A stretch of 64,000 nt of DNA from positions 37,356,560-37,420,559 of the forward strand of contig NC_135177.1 in the NCBI RefSeq assembly GCF_041146795.1, in the 5' to 3' direction. Under the pieces are notes generated by a model. That model searched no databases. It was not told the DNA's origin and worked only from the letters and a program-made list of their open reading frames with translations. Position numbers and translations under genes: made by a program. Below are positions 34,931 to 48,329 of this stretch, in pieces (position 1 is the stretch's first letter; every line of letters begins with the position of its first letter). The stretch is from Maylandia zebra. Lineage: Eukaryota; Chordata; Actinopteri; Cichliformes; Cichlidae.

Positions 34931-35070
34931 CAGACGTAAAGTAGTGGCGGCGGAGAAGCCTTGAGAATAAAGAAGAAGGAGGCGGAGAAGGACCGGGAGC
35001 CGGCGGCTACACTCTAAACTCGGATGATCCAGCAGCTCGCGGGTGAAAGGAAGAGGAGCCTGCGCTGGAA

Positions 35071-38000
35071 ATGGAGGAAGAGCGCGAACAGATGAGACCG
35101 CTCCTCACATCTGTAAGTTCCCCCTGAAGAGTACCTGTTAGCCGGCGGCTAGCGCCTCCTCCGCGGGCTCGGACGGCTCGCAGCCCGCGGAGAAGTTCTG
35201 GACCCAACATGGTGTCCACTGTCAGGGAAGCCTCCGGGCCGCCTCACCAGTCCCCGGTTGTCCCCGGGGAGGCCGCTCACCCGGCCGCAGACAAAAGGCT
35301 GGCAGCCGACCGCTTTTGTTTTTTAGGGACCACGCTGCTGCCAGGAAGTGAAGTAATGATGCGCGTTGGGCCAAACTGCATTCAAAAATAGGCTAATTAT
35401 ACGCGAACATGCTCCAGGCAGGTCTGTGAAGCCGCTGCAGTAACACAGAAGGGTGAATTTATCTGTGACGAAGTGAGCTTAAATTCGGCGTGCATCACAT
35501 CCACACACGGGCTTTACTTTCTTTACTCTCCCCCTTCTTCTTCCGGCTTGTCGGTCTCTCTTCCCACCATCTCCAAACCCGAAATGTGCAGTTTTTACTC
35601 CTTTAAACAAGATTAAAATGTCCTTCTCGATAATCAAACTTATCCTTTCATGGCGACTGGAGAGTGCATTTAGGAAAGAGGGGCACGTGTCTACTGTGCG
35701 TGCGTGCACTGTGTTTGATTGCTGCCGATCGCACCGGGTAAAATTAGCCGTTTTTCCTATAGACTTTGGCGTAGGCTGCCCACCCCATCAGTTATATGTG
35801 GATTAAAAAACGTTGATTTTAGGAATGAAGCCGTCAGGACCTGTCAGTTCATTCATACCGCGTGAGGCCCGGGCAGGACAGGCTTACCTCCCTCCTGTGG
35901 TACAGTCAGCAGGCCACGTGGAGATGAGTGTCTGTGTGTGGCGTGATTCACGTTTCGTTTGGAGGACACTGTAGCGATGCTGCGCCGTGACCGCTCTCTG
36001 TGGAGTGGACTTCATAGTGAGGCTGGACTTTCTTGGCTTGGAGCATCCTGCTCAGGAGGGCTGGATGCTGCCCTGCTGTTACCATGGAGACAGAACCTGA
36101 AGCAGGGTGTTTAACTGAACACGTCACCGATGGACCCTGCTGTCTGTCTGTGTGGAAAGGATGCTCCAGACTCATCAAACAGCCAGGCGTCAACTCTCAG
36201 CTCGTGCTGTTGTTTCAGGTGTTTAGAGTTTTCTGACAGCTTGCCTCTTCGGGCTCGTCTCATGTTGAATGAGTCTGGTGTGTGACTGGACTGCAGGTGC
36301 CACAATGGAGGGTCAGATTTCTTTTATTCTGTTATGAATCCTGCAGCAACTTCGCTGTGCAATATTTCATGCATGTGATGCATTAAAAACACTCACTGCA
36401 GGACAAATGGACTTTGTGGTGACTTGTTGTTTGCAGACATGCTGGAGAACACTTTGATGATTCACGTACAAGTTTTTATGTCCTGTTCAGCTGGATAAAA
36501 CATCTGGGACAGATGGTCTCTCAGAGCTCTGTAGTGTATAAACAGAGTCAGGTTTCATAAACGCTGAGAGGTATGTCATTCAACCCTCACAGCACAGAGC
36601 CATTTAAACCATTTACAGCTGAAGAGCGGCTGAGTCCTGTAAGCAAACGGTCCCACTTTTATTTAATTTGTTGTTGTGCATTCAAGTATATTTTTGCTGC
36701 CATGTGTGCAGACTGTGCTGCAACTAAAACACTTTCTGTGTAAACGACCATGAATTTTGTCTAAACTCCAAATGCAGGTAGAGTAACGGTTCGATAAACT
36801 TGTTTTGTGCGACGAGGCCCATCTGACCAATCAGGGCTGTCGGGGTCAACATCAGCAGGACGTACGTAAGCTGCTCTGTCAGCACATCTAACAGAGCAGG
36901 AGAAAGACTTCTTCAGTCGTCACGACGGGTCAGTTTGCTCTGTAGCACCATGTGCACGTCGTTCCAGTGCACGTTCCTGCTCCATGAGAGGATCCAGCTG
37001 CTGCAGTGCCTCTTAAACCTTCGGGCTCACCTGCCTGCGACCCAGATCAGCTTTCAGGTCTCATGTGATAAAGCAGCTCAGCCCTGCGTGACGTCAGGTT
37101 ACTCCAGCCCAGTGCTTCTCGGGCCGGCGGTATCCCCGTTTCTAACATGTTTTCAGCCAAGTGTCCACCGACCAGAACACTTTGATCCACTAGGGTTCAT
37201 CGTGTCGCCGCTCTGAGACGATGCTGTGCTTCACCGAGGAGCTTTAGTCTCGCTGGTAGAGAAGAGTCGGGCAGATATCTCGATGTCTGGCGTGTGACTG
37301 AACTGAGCATACGATGTGCTTCACATGTGTACAGCAGCAGGACACCCCGTGCTGTGTTATAATGGGTCTCTGTGGGAGCTGTGGCAGGCTCGCGGTGCAC
37401 ACACAGAGGATTCGTGTCAAACGCACAAGTCGTGTTGTTTCTCCTGAAACTGACTGTGAAAGATATCAAAGCTGCTTGTCAGTCATCAGAAGTCCCGGTG
37501 GCGTCTTGGTCACGTTCTGAAGTTTTGTTGAGGTTCTTGCAAAACTGCACGCCAAGTTTGCACCAAATATTCACGAGTGTGAAAAAGCTCTGTGTTGAGT
37601 AGCGTGTGCTCCAGTGTTAGCTTCAGGTAACTAATGAACGAGCACCTTTCTCCACTTCCCTCCGCCCTGTCTCGTGGCTCCTGTTCCAGTGCTGGATGTT
37701 CGCATCAAACACGGCCAAACTCCCAATAAGAGCTCCGACGTTTCTGCTCCTGGACCCGTGTGACGAAGAAAGAGGCGAGTCCTCTGTAACTGAGTCATAC
37801 AAAGCTGCAAGAAAAGAAACGGGCCTGAAGATAAAGAGGTCCAGACTAAGAAGCCCTCACCTGCAGAGCGGGAGTCAAACTGAGCTGCAGATTTAAACAT
37901 GAAACGCTGCGTCACGGCTCATAAAGCCTCTCCTGGTGAACCTGCAGGTTTGTACCCTCGACCTCCGGTGTTTGTGCGCGTCTTTGTCTCAGCAGATGTG

Positions 38001-41000
38001 ATTCGTGTTTAATGTGCTGCTGACTTCCTGTCTGTGGAGGCTCCGGGGAAGCCGAGGTGCAACTTCATTGTAATGGGCCTCGGCTGCGAACAATGCGAAG
38101 GCCGTGTGGCGGCCGCGGCGCGCCCATGGAGCAGGTTATCGTTGGTGCAGATGGAGGAGGAAGTGAAGGCGTCTGGCTCGGTGATATTCGACTCTTTGAT
38201 CCAGAGCAGCAGCAGGTCCACACAGGTGGGGCCAGACCTGCGCCTGAGCCACAGCTGCTCCACGTATGAGCCACAGTCGGTGTTCACAGTGGGGCCTGAA
38301 AGGCTGAGGTGCTGTGTACGTGTGAACTCCTGGCAGGTCAGATTTCCCTGAGCTGTTTCTTTCCGCGGTGGCGGTGATGGCGTTCAGGTGTCGGCTTGCA
38401 GCTTTTGTTGCAGGTGTCCACATAGCTGCGAGAGAAAGGCTGCGCTGTGATTTCTGCCCGTGTTTACCGTCACACAGAGAAAGTTGGTCGTTCACGTGTG
38501 AGCGCAGACTCTCTCTGAATCGCCGGCACTCGTCTTACATTTGGGCGGCTGGACGTCGTAGGGAGGCAGCAGGTTAGCGACTGGAGAGAATCACGCTCCA
38601 AAGATTTTCCTCCTAACTAGGTCATGGTGCACCTGAGGGACTCGTGCTGACATCAGCAGACTCGTCCTCGGGAGGCTCCACGCTCTCCGGTGGGCAGTTA
38701 GAGCGAAACCCGGCAGGAAACTCCGTCTGCAGGGAGTTTCCTGTATTACTATAGATGCACTGATGCAGACTGACTCACTTCAATTTTATGCTGCGTGGAG
38801 AAGAAGCCCTCAAAGGAAAGAGGAAAGTCTGCGACGTGGAGGTGGGTGTAGGCCTCGCTCACACAGGCGCACAGACCGTACGGGGAGTGTTGGTTGGAGG
38901 TTGTTGGAGGTGAAGTCGCTGCAGACGGGGTGCTGCTGATGCAGCTGTGGTGCCACACAGACTGTAAATCCTCCGTGCTTTAATAGAAATGTGGCGCCAC
39001 CGTGTCAGTGCCGCGTTATCGGCCACATAAACGTGTCTTTCCAGGAGGCTGAAGAAAGTCTCATGTTTGCTTTAGATTATTTCCATCTTGTGAAATAAGA
39101 AATACAAATTTGTGCCGATTAGATAAACCGCCAGAGACGAACGCTTTTACTCTTGATCTACGAAACGTTTGGAGGTTTGGTTTTGTGGAGGAAACGTGGT
39201 GCTCACAGCGTGGAATATAATCCAGAGTATTCAGGTTGTGACCGATAACCTTTGATGATATCAGGTGATGCATCTCAGTCTGAGCTGGTTGGTGTGAAAT
39301 AAATTCTGGTGACTTTACTGGACAGGTGTGATAATTAATGAAGAGGATGAAGAGTAGTAACTGATGATGAACATGAAAGAGGGACGGAGGATCAGGGAGC
39401 AGCAGTGTGGAGGGTGGTGCACAAAGTGTGTGACGACAGCGGTGAGGTGTGGAGTAGGAGTGACGGACGAGGGCTGGGATTTGGTGACAGACAGGACTCT
39501 CTGTGGATGAGGACGCTGGGAGAGTAGAGAGCAGGTGGAGCAGAAGCCCGGAGAGGTGGAGGTCTGCTCCGGAGAAAACGGGGATGAAAGTCAGAAGCAG
39601 TCATTCGTGTGTGAATGAGAGGGAGGCGGGTGGAGAGGTGTAGCTGGTGGAGGTCGACCATCCGAACCTCTGCTCCTGCCTGTTCTTCGTCGCTCGTCTC
39701 CACAGCGCCCCCTGCTGTGTCCTTTATTTCTACGCCTTTACTCCCCGCGGAGCCGGCTGTCTTTAAAGAGAGAAGTCTGATTTCACAGAAATTGCTGGAA
39801 CTCATTTCCAGATGTGAAGCGTGTAGAGAGAGGCATCCTGGGTAATTAAGTGGCGTTCGGGGCTCAGGTGGTGGTGCGTCGCCCCCTAATTACAGTCCTG
39901 ATGGTTCAGTGGCAGCTCTGATTGGAGGAACGGCGTCCGTGTGGCCTCGAGCCGGGTCGTGTAGGAGGAAGCTGCTGCTGATTTGCCTCCACGTGGGCGT
40001 GTTTTCCTGCTCGCATTTCTGATCGTTTCACTGTGAGACGCGCTGCCTCCTCAGGCCGGGAGCGAGGGTGAGTTTAAAGCTTTGGAGATGTGGGAGCAGC
40101 AGATGTGTCGCATTTCATTCCTCAACACGTTCAGCTGTAACTACACCAGCTAAAACAACTAAAACATGATGCTACCTCTTTACTTCTTTGTTTTCTTTGC
40201 TAAACAATTCTGGAATTTGTACATGCATGTATCTTAACCCTTTAAGACCGACCATAGAACCAAGTCCGCCAGAGTTTGTTATATTTTTACATGCTGTGGA
40301 GACATTTTTGGAGCATTTCAAGTTCCTATACATCAATACAACCATTACAGCCTAAATTTTAATAATATGTCTGCATTAAGTGCATAGTAATTACATAAAA
40401 TGCAAAAAAGTGCAATAAACTACAAAAATATTGAAAATCGTTTTTTTAACATATATTTCTAGTTACAGAAATTTTAGAGGCTTGTCCCTCAAAACTGTAA
40501 ATACAAAAAAGTTGCACAAACTAGTTTCCCACCACAGGAAATTTATTTTACGTGTCTTCATAGTTTTATTTTTGAAATACACCAATTTTTATATACTGCA
40601 GGAAAAATGAAAATAAATATTATACTGCAAATTTGCAAAAAAAACAGCAAATGCATCAAAATAAACTATTTCCAGCAGTGCAATATGAGTCCTCAGCATC
40701 CCAGAAATGACACAGGAAGTCATGAAGTCAAACATAACTTTTAAAAACACCAGTATAGGCTCATAAGGCCACGATGGTAAAAAACTACATTTCCGCAAAA
40801 TGACATCACTTCCGGTTTCGGGCAGGTCATGGCGGACATGCGATAGTTCGCTGATGGATGTAGGAAGTGTTACAAACAGCTGATCGGATCGGCAAAGCGT
40901 GTTTCTGGAATATTATGTTTTTGTTGCTGCAAGTGCTTTTATGCAGTTTTTGTAAAGCTACATGTGGAACGAAACTGTGACCGAGGACAAGCTGATGGCA

Positions 41001-41973
41001 TCAGATGTAAGTACAACTCCTCCGGTTTCATATGCAAAACAAATGATTGCGCTAGCTTACGTGGTTGCAGAGCTACCGGGATTTAAAAATAGTTACGCAA
41101 AACGGAGCGTGCTGGTCCGACCGGCTTTAAAGGGTTAAATATAGTTTCCCCGGTGTTTAACAGCGGTGCATGGATCAGCTGCCTCACCTGCTCCTCTCAT
41201 GAGCTCCGCCTATCAGCAAGGTTATTATCGTTAACAAAAACTAACGAAATAACGAAAACTAGAAGTGAAAAAACATTTTCGTTAACGGAAATAAAAATAA
41301 AAACAAAAAAGGAAAACTAACTAAAACTGTAATGTGTGCTCACAAAACTAACTAAAATTAACTGAATTTATAGCAAAAATGTGTTTAGTTTCATTGATGT
41401 GTGCGTGTCCTACAATAGTCGAGGGTGAAAATGAAGTTTAGTTTCCAGATTTTTCTTGCTGTGTCTCATTATGCCAGCAGGTGGCAGCACGTTAGTCGAG
41501 TCGTCTGTGTTGCTGCTGCGTCCACGCGCAGAATCATGTCAGGAAAAGTCAGAAGAAAGCGCCAGAGTCCAATTTGGGATTACTTTGAATATGACTGTGT
41601 TTTGGATAAAGCAAGTGTCTTGTAGTGGAAAGAGACAAATTATGAGGGACATTTCTAAAGGGAAAAAATCCCACAAACCTTAAAGTGCACTTGAAAAGCT
41701 CACACAAGAAGGCTAACCTAGCTTAGCTTGAGAAGGGAGCACACTCAACCCTCATCCCAGAAAACAGAAGCTAACCCAGGCAAGGCAGCGTGATGCATCC
41801 CGAGACAACAGGACGGGGACATCTACACAACTGTGAGTCAATTGCCTTCACAAAGTTTATCAATTCACTCGAACCAAAATTACGAACACCCGGTGCTGCA
41901 AGAGTTAATAGTCTCATTGGGGCCAATATATAAAATTTATAGTTGCCTGGTATCAATGGTTGTTCATCTGCAT

Positions 41974-42009
<36 letters not shown>

Positions 42010-43159
42010 AGAACCCATAGGTGGGAATGTGAGTTGTCCGTCTCTGCGTGTTAGCCCTGCGACAGACAGGCGACCTGTGCAGGGTATGGTAGCTGGAATA
42101 GCAACATACCCAAGGATGAGCAGAAGAGCATGACTGATATGATGAAACTGGGATTTTGTTGCACTTAATTATTGCAAACAACTAAAACTATAACTGAAAC
42201 TAATCAAAACTATACTGAAACTAAGGATTTTCAAAAAAATAAAAACTAAACTAGCAAACAATTGGTAAAAACTAATTAAAACTGATATAAAATTGAAAAT
42301 CTGAAGTCAAAACTAAATAAAAATAAAAACTAGAGAAAATTGCAAAACTATTAAAACCCTGCCTATCAGTTCTCCACCCTTGTCATGTTCTAGCTAGAGC
42401 GCCCCCTGCAGCTCACAGGAAACTCAAACTGAACACTGCGCTGCAGCAGCCTGGCTGTAAGGACTGAAACAAGAGAATCCACCCCGGAGACTAAACTGAC
42501 TTAAAAACCAAAGGTCAAAACGAAAGAGAGAAATAAACTATAATCACTATAACAGGAAGGCAGCGACTGAACCTTCAAAATAAGAGTGAGCGGCGTTTTC
42601 CAGACATCAGGTGATCACACCGTTGTCTTAGATGGTCGAAGGAGATGAAAACGATGCATCATGATGTCATAAAGCGATTCAACAATCGTATTTATCTGCA
42701 CAAACCCACCAGCAGGGGGCAGCGTCTGGCTGAGCTCAGTGAGCTGTGAAGCTGCGATCTGCTGTCCTGACTCTGAGGAGGCGTTTGCAGGAACGATCCC
42801 AGCTGGGAACTCGTTATTCTCATTATTCCCACATCACGGTCGAGCGTCACGTTCGTCTGTTTCTTTCTGACTTCCTGTTATAGAAGCCACATTGAAACAG
42901 AAGAATGGAGGTCCAGCCTTGGTCATCCCTCACAGGCAGACACACATGCCGCCATAACACAATCATGTCACATTTCCGCACTGTGGGGGCCACTCCTCCT
43001 CCTCGGACTCACTGAGGCTTTGTTCTGCCATGGCGCCTGATGGTGTCTGAAAGTTAACAGAGCGAACCGCTGCGTGCTGACGTCAGCAGTCGCGTGCAAC
43101 GATGCATCGGTGGCCACAAGTTTGAATGTGAATGGGAAGCATTTGATCTTTGGGGAACA

Positions 43160-43197
<38 letters not shown>

Positions 43198-43320
43198 TGT
43201 GAATTTTCCCACAGTTGCTGATGTGTTTAGTAAATGCTGCTGCAGTCCAGATGTTTTTCCTCCCTGCTGGTTCTCCTAATATGGCAGCATCAGCACAGAC
43301 TCTCTCTGGTCTCAGGGGAG

Positions 43321-43373
<53 letters not shown>

Positions 43374-46300
43374 ATTATATTTTCATTGCAAAGATTTCCA
43401 AAAACATTCTTCCTCCCTGTTGCACTTCCTCTTTCTTTCTCTCTTTGCTGGAATCATAGCTGAAGCCTGCAGCAGGTTGTGGAGCTTGAGCTTCAAACTT
43501 AAATGTTTTCATGCATAAAAGAACATTCGCTCCATGTTCCCTTCTTTCATACTTTTGCCGTATTATTTTTCATCCTGCTGCTTGGTTAATGACGGGTTCT
43601 TAGCAGCCAGGAAGCGGCGGCTGGCCGTTATCAGCTGTAGAAACCAAAACTGATACAAGAACATTAAATGTCATGATCTCCAATATAAAGATACAATAAG
43701 ACATAATAAAATAAACAGGTATTTTTTTAACGTAAATAAATAATGATTCAATAAAATCAGCAGAAAGCCTGTTTAAATAAAAGCGCTTAAACCTGCTCTT
43801 TGTGACGGCGCCTCAGGTGGACGTCAGAGGAACTGCAGCTCCGATTGAACAAAGTCCCAGTTTAAGACCCCAAAAAGTCATGGTCCCAGTTTGAAGGACA
43901 AATATCTGCCACCGTTCTTCATGTGGGTGTTTGTAGCACGTACATGTATGTGTATTTCCACATGCTGCTCAGCGCCGCTGCTGTGGGGCCTTAAGGGCAG
44001 ATTTGAACCACCTGACCTGCTCTGTTCCTTTGTGCCAGCGCAGCTCGTCTCTCCTTAAGTAATCCGAGTCCCATGGGACCGTTTGCCGTTCCTCCTGTTG
44101 TCTTCCGACCTTTGACCTCGCTCTACGGTTGTTTTTTAATCTCGGTGATGCAGGAAGCCGATTCTCCTGACCTGGGAGTCCCTGTGGGAGAGTCGGGGTG
44201 GGTAAATTCGATTTGCTCGCAGGGATAATCGGCAGCGCTGGAAAGAGTAAATGAAGCCGTCTCGTGTTTCTCAGCATGGACAGCGTCCCGTTTCACCACC
44301 GGGACGGCATTCAGCCTGGAGTTTTGCATCTGAAAACAATAAATGGAGCGATACTGCGTACGTGCCTCTGAGGCCACACCAGTTCTTTTCCACTCAGCTC
44401 AGGAATTCTAATGAGAACCGAGAACAAGCTGCTGCATGAACACATCAACACATGACCAAGGAGCTTTTACATTTCCTCCACAATGCACTCATCTGGCCTC
44501 TGACAACCACAAGTGGCCGACTCGGCCACGTGACCAGAGCAGAGAAACTCCACATGTGAAATGGAAACAGACTTTCCTGACTTCCTCACTTCTCGGCCTT
44601 AAACGCAGTGACCAGCTTCCCTGCTGCCGTGCTCCTCTCAGCAGCTCACGCTCGTACTTTAAGGTCAGTAAAGGATCGTCAGCTGACCCCACGGCTCGTC
44701 TCGCCACAGAGGGTTTCCTCCCATGCATGTCGTCTCTGCCCTACAGGCAGCTGCTTTTAGTTTGAGAGGAACTCATTTGAAAAGCTTCCTCACACAGACA
44801 GTGGACTGGTGGAGCCCAAAAACTGGGACGACAGAGGGAGAAATGCTGGACCGAACGAGACTCTGAGCATTAGGCTGAGACAGTAAATCAGAGTTTTGTC
44901 AGAAGCACCACACCCTGCACTTCCCCCAGCATCCAGCAGGGGCTCCAGCGGGCTCAGGCCCCACGTTAAACATGTGTACAGCCTGATACCAACTGTTGGG
45001 TCTCTGTGGATCAGCTGTCCCCAACCCCCGGGTCATGGTCCGGGCCGTGAGAGTTGAGACTCGGTCGTGAAATTTTATGGTTTTCAGGGTTTTAATCGTG
45101 TGCTCTGTCTCCCTGGGTCTCTCCCGTGTTGTAGTTGTGCGTCTTATTTTGAAAGAAATATTTATGTGTTGCCATAGCGACCTGAGAGCATTAAGGGGCT
45201 GAGCGGAGGACGCTGCTAATAAAGTTACACAATCACACAGCAAATTTGCGTTTATTATTATATTTACAAAACCCCACAGTGTTTGTCTCGGTTGTTGTAT
45301 TTATCCGCCACACCGGAAAGGCCGCAATGCTGTGGACGATTCCCAGCTTGTCCCTGTATTTTCTAACTCGCCTGCTTAAAGGCTTAAAGTTTGCATTGTG
45401 ACTGGCAGCAGCCAACAGCCTGCACTGTGGACTTTGTGACAAACTGCCTAAACTAACAAGAACTAGTTTCAACTTGCACCTCTTTATATAATTGAATAAA
45501 TGGGGATGTATATGTTTTTATCTTTTCAGTAACGATGTATTGAATTGAATAGGTTTGTTATTTGTGCAGCTTCACAGCAGTGACCTGAGGCGGTTGTTTC
45601 AACTATGAGGAGTTTGTAACATAACGACTTGTCATGTAAATTCATTAAATAAACAAATCATAAATACATAAGGAAATAAATGCGCTAGACAATAAAATAA
45701 TATGGAAATAAAAAATGGGAAGTGGCAACTTTAAAGAAGTAAAACGTAATTACAGGCGTCAGTAAGCGTACAGCAGTAAGTACAGGAGGTGAATCATTAG
45801 AGGCGTAATCATCTTATTTGGTTCATTTCATGTTGATTTGAACATCTGTGACTATAAAGGAGTCTCGTGTGTGTGACCTCTGACCTGGAAGGTAAACACT
45901 GCGGGTACGGACGTGTCGGGGTGGAAAACGGGGCGGCTGAGGCCGGTTTCAGGTCAGCAGTTTCAGTTTGCTCTCGCTCTGTTTGCCTTTTTTTCCTGCT
46001 CAGAAATGTGGATGACGCCTCTGTCAGCAGATGCCCCGCCTCCTTTTTTTCAGTGTTTTTTTTTTTTTTTTTTTTTTTTCTTGCTGTGTTTGCAGACTTC
46101 CAGGCTGGCTGCTCGCTCAGTGAAGCAACAGCTCTGCTATAAATACTTGAATCGTATCCGAGGCTCTGCTGGCAGCTCGCTGTCTGGATTCACTTACTGT
46201 CCCGGGGACACTCGCACATCCACGCTGTGTTCGAGCTGCAGACGTACAGACCTGGTGGATTTGATTTTCACAGCTCTGTGGGACACTTCCACCACAGTTT

Positions 46301-48098
46301 TTCTCTCGTGTGGCAGGATTTCTTTGACCCTGAGGAGTCTGTGTTTTTGGACTGAGCAGCTATGGGAGACTTCTGGGGAGACATTGCCAGTCAGAGGGTG
46401 GCCCGGGCCATGTCTCTGGTATGTATCTGCTTATAGAAGCAGTTTCTGTTTCACGTCATCAGATTGAAAAGTGGGTTTCTGATGTTGATAGTCGGGCAGC
46501 TTCTCCTTTGGTCGGCTGTTCGTGGTTGTGACTGAGCTCTGAGCAAAGGTGACGAGCGTTAGTGGTTTCCATGTGTCTGTTGGTCGCGCAGCGTTGAAGG
46601 AAATGAGTTTAACAGGAAAAGAGCTGAAAGCGTGTGTGCAACAGCGACAACACAAATGGCAACATCCTGCCTCTGCACACACGCAGTGTCGATCGTAGCC
46701 CAGACTCCGCTCTGATGTTTAGAGTCCACCGGCCGCTGCATCGGCGACCGGCCGACTGCTCTGCATCTAAACGCAGCCACAGGTGCACCTCGAGAGCGGC
46801 GGGTGTCTGCTGCGTTGCAACATCTGGCCACATCTGTTTTGCACGGTATCCGCTCACAGGTACCGGCTCACCTTCAGCTCGAGCCGTCGGTGGACAGGAT
46901 CCATCCTCAGGAAGCAGATCTTTCCTGATCTCGCCCTCGTCTGGTGACGTGGGCGTCTCTCGCCGTGTAGCTGAGCTACAGAACAGAAGAAAAGCTGCGT
47001 AAGCGCCGGCTCTCGTAATGTTTCCCCGTCTTTGTGTGAGGCGCACAAGTGCAGTCAGACTGCAATGATGGACCCAGCTGAGGTTACCACATGTCGGTTT
47101 GTAACTCTGACCCCTCGTGGCTGCTGCGCACGTGAAGCCCCACACAGAAGTGACGCAGTCAAAGGTAAGAGGTCATGCTCGTGGGGAATGACGCGCTGGA
47201 TGTTTCGTACTGCCTCGCTCTCTAAAGCTGAAAGCCGATCTTGAAGTGTGAGCGATGTTCTCGATCCTTCGGGGACGATTTATATTTTTACAAGCCTTGA
47301 AGTGAAAGTTTGTGTATTGGCTCCGCTCCGGTGTCCAGGATCCAGAATTCATCTCTGAGGTCAGAAGGTCAGACCTGGCCGTCTCCTCCAGGTCTCTGCA
47401 GTGCTGATTTCCACCGAGGGCCGGGCGATCGAGTTTAGTTTGAGTCTGGACGCCGCAGCTGGAAGCGGCGGCTGTGTTTTCAGTGTGTGTGCTCGGTGAG
47501 GAAAGAAGGGAGCCTCGTCTTTTCCTTCCTTTAAGTTTAGTGTAAATTAGTAGAAAGTCCTTTCACTCTTACACACAGGACAGTTTATTAGGTACAGCGG
47601 TTGAACTGTTCTTTAACGCAAATTTCTAATCGGCCAATCACAAGGCAGCACAAGCCGACCTGCTGAAGTTCAAAGTGATAAAGGTGACTTGAAGCTCTCC
47701 TGGTCTGAATCTTTGTGCTGTGATGTTCGGATGTTGTACATCACCACGGTAACTGAACCGGCTCTTATACAACACTTGTACGTACAACCACAGCATCAGT
47801 GGTGCAGGCCGGTGGCGTGGTGGGTCGCGGTGAGCCCCACGATACAAACGGAGCATCATTTAAACTTGCGGACCAGCGTCTTCTGATTGGCTGCTTCCAG
47901 TAGGATAACACACAACTTCACCAAACTCTGATCAGGCCAGCTGATGGATGTTGCAACAGCTGTGCGATGATGTCATATCGACGTGGACCAGTCTCTGAGG
48001 AGCACGAGTATAGTGTAACTAATAATGTGGCCGGCGAGTGTATATTTGTCAGCTGAGGTCAACTTTGCAGCCGAGCCTGTAAATGAACACACCTGACA

Positions 48099-48130
<32 letters not shown>

Positions 48131-48273
48131 TCACTTCCCAGAAGCAGCTCTGAGAGTTTCGTAGCTTCTCAGATGTTGTGAAAGAGAAGAAGAGTCCACG
48201 TGTGTGCGCTTCCTGTGGGCCGATGTGGCATTGGCAGCGTGCGCTAACAGTGTTTGTAATGACAGGAAAAAGG

Positions 48274-48329
<56 letters not shown>

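Noticed and set aside
43969-44377. Minus-strand frames of 84-102 codons in slc4a7 intron 1
   Set aside because: Basic low-complexity translations without recognisable motifs.
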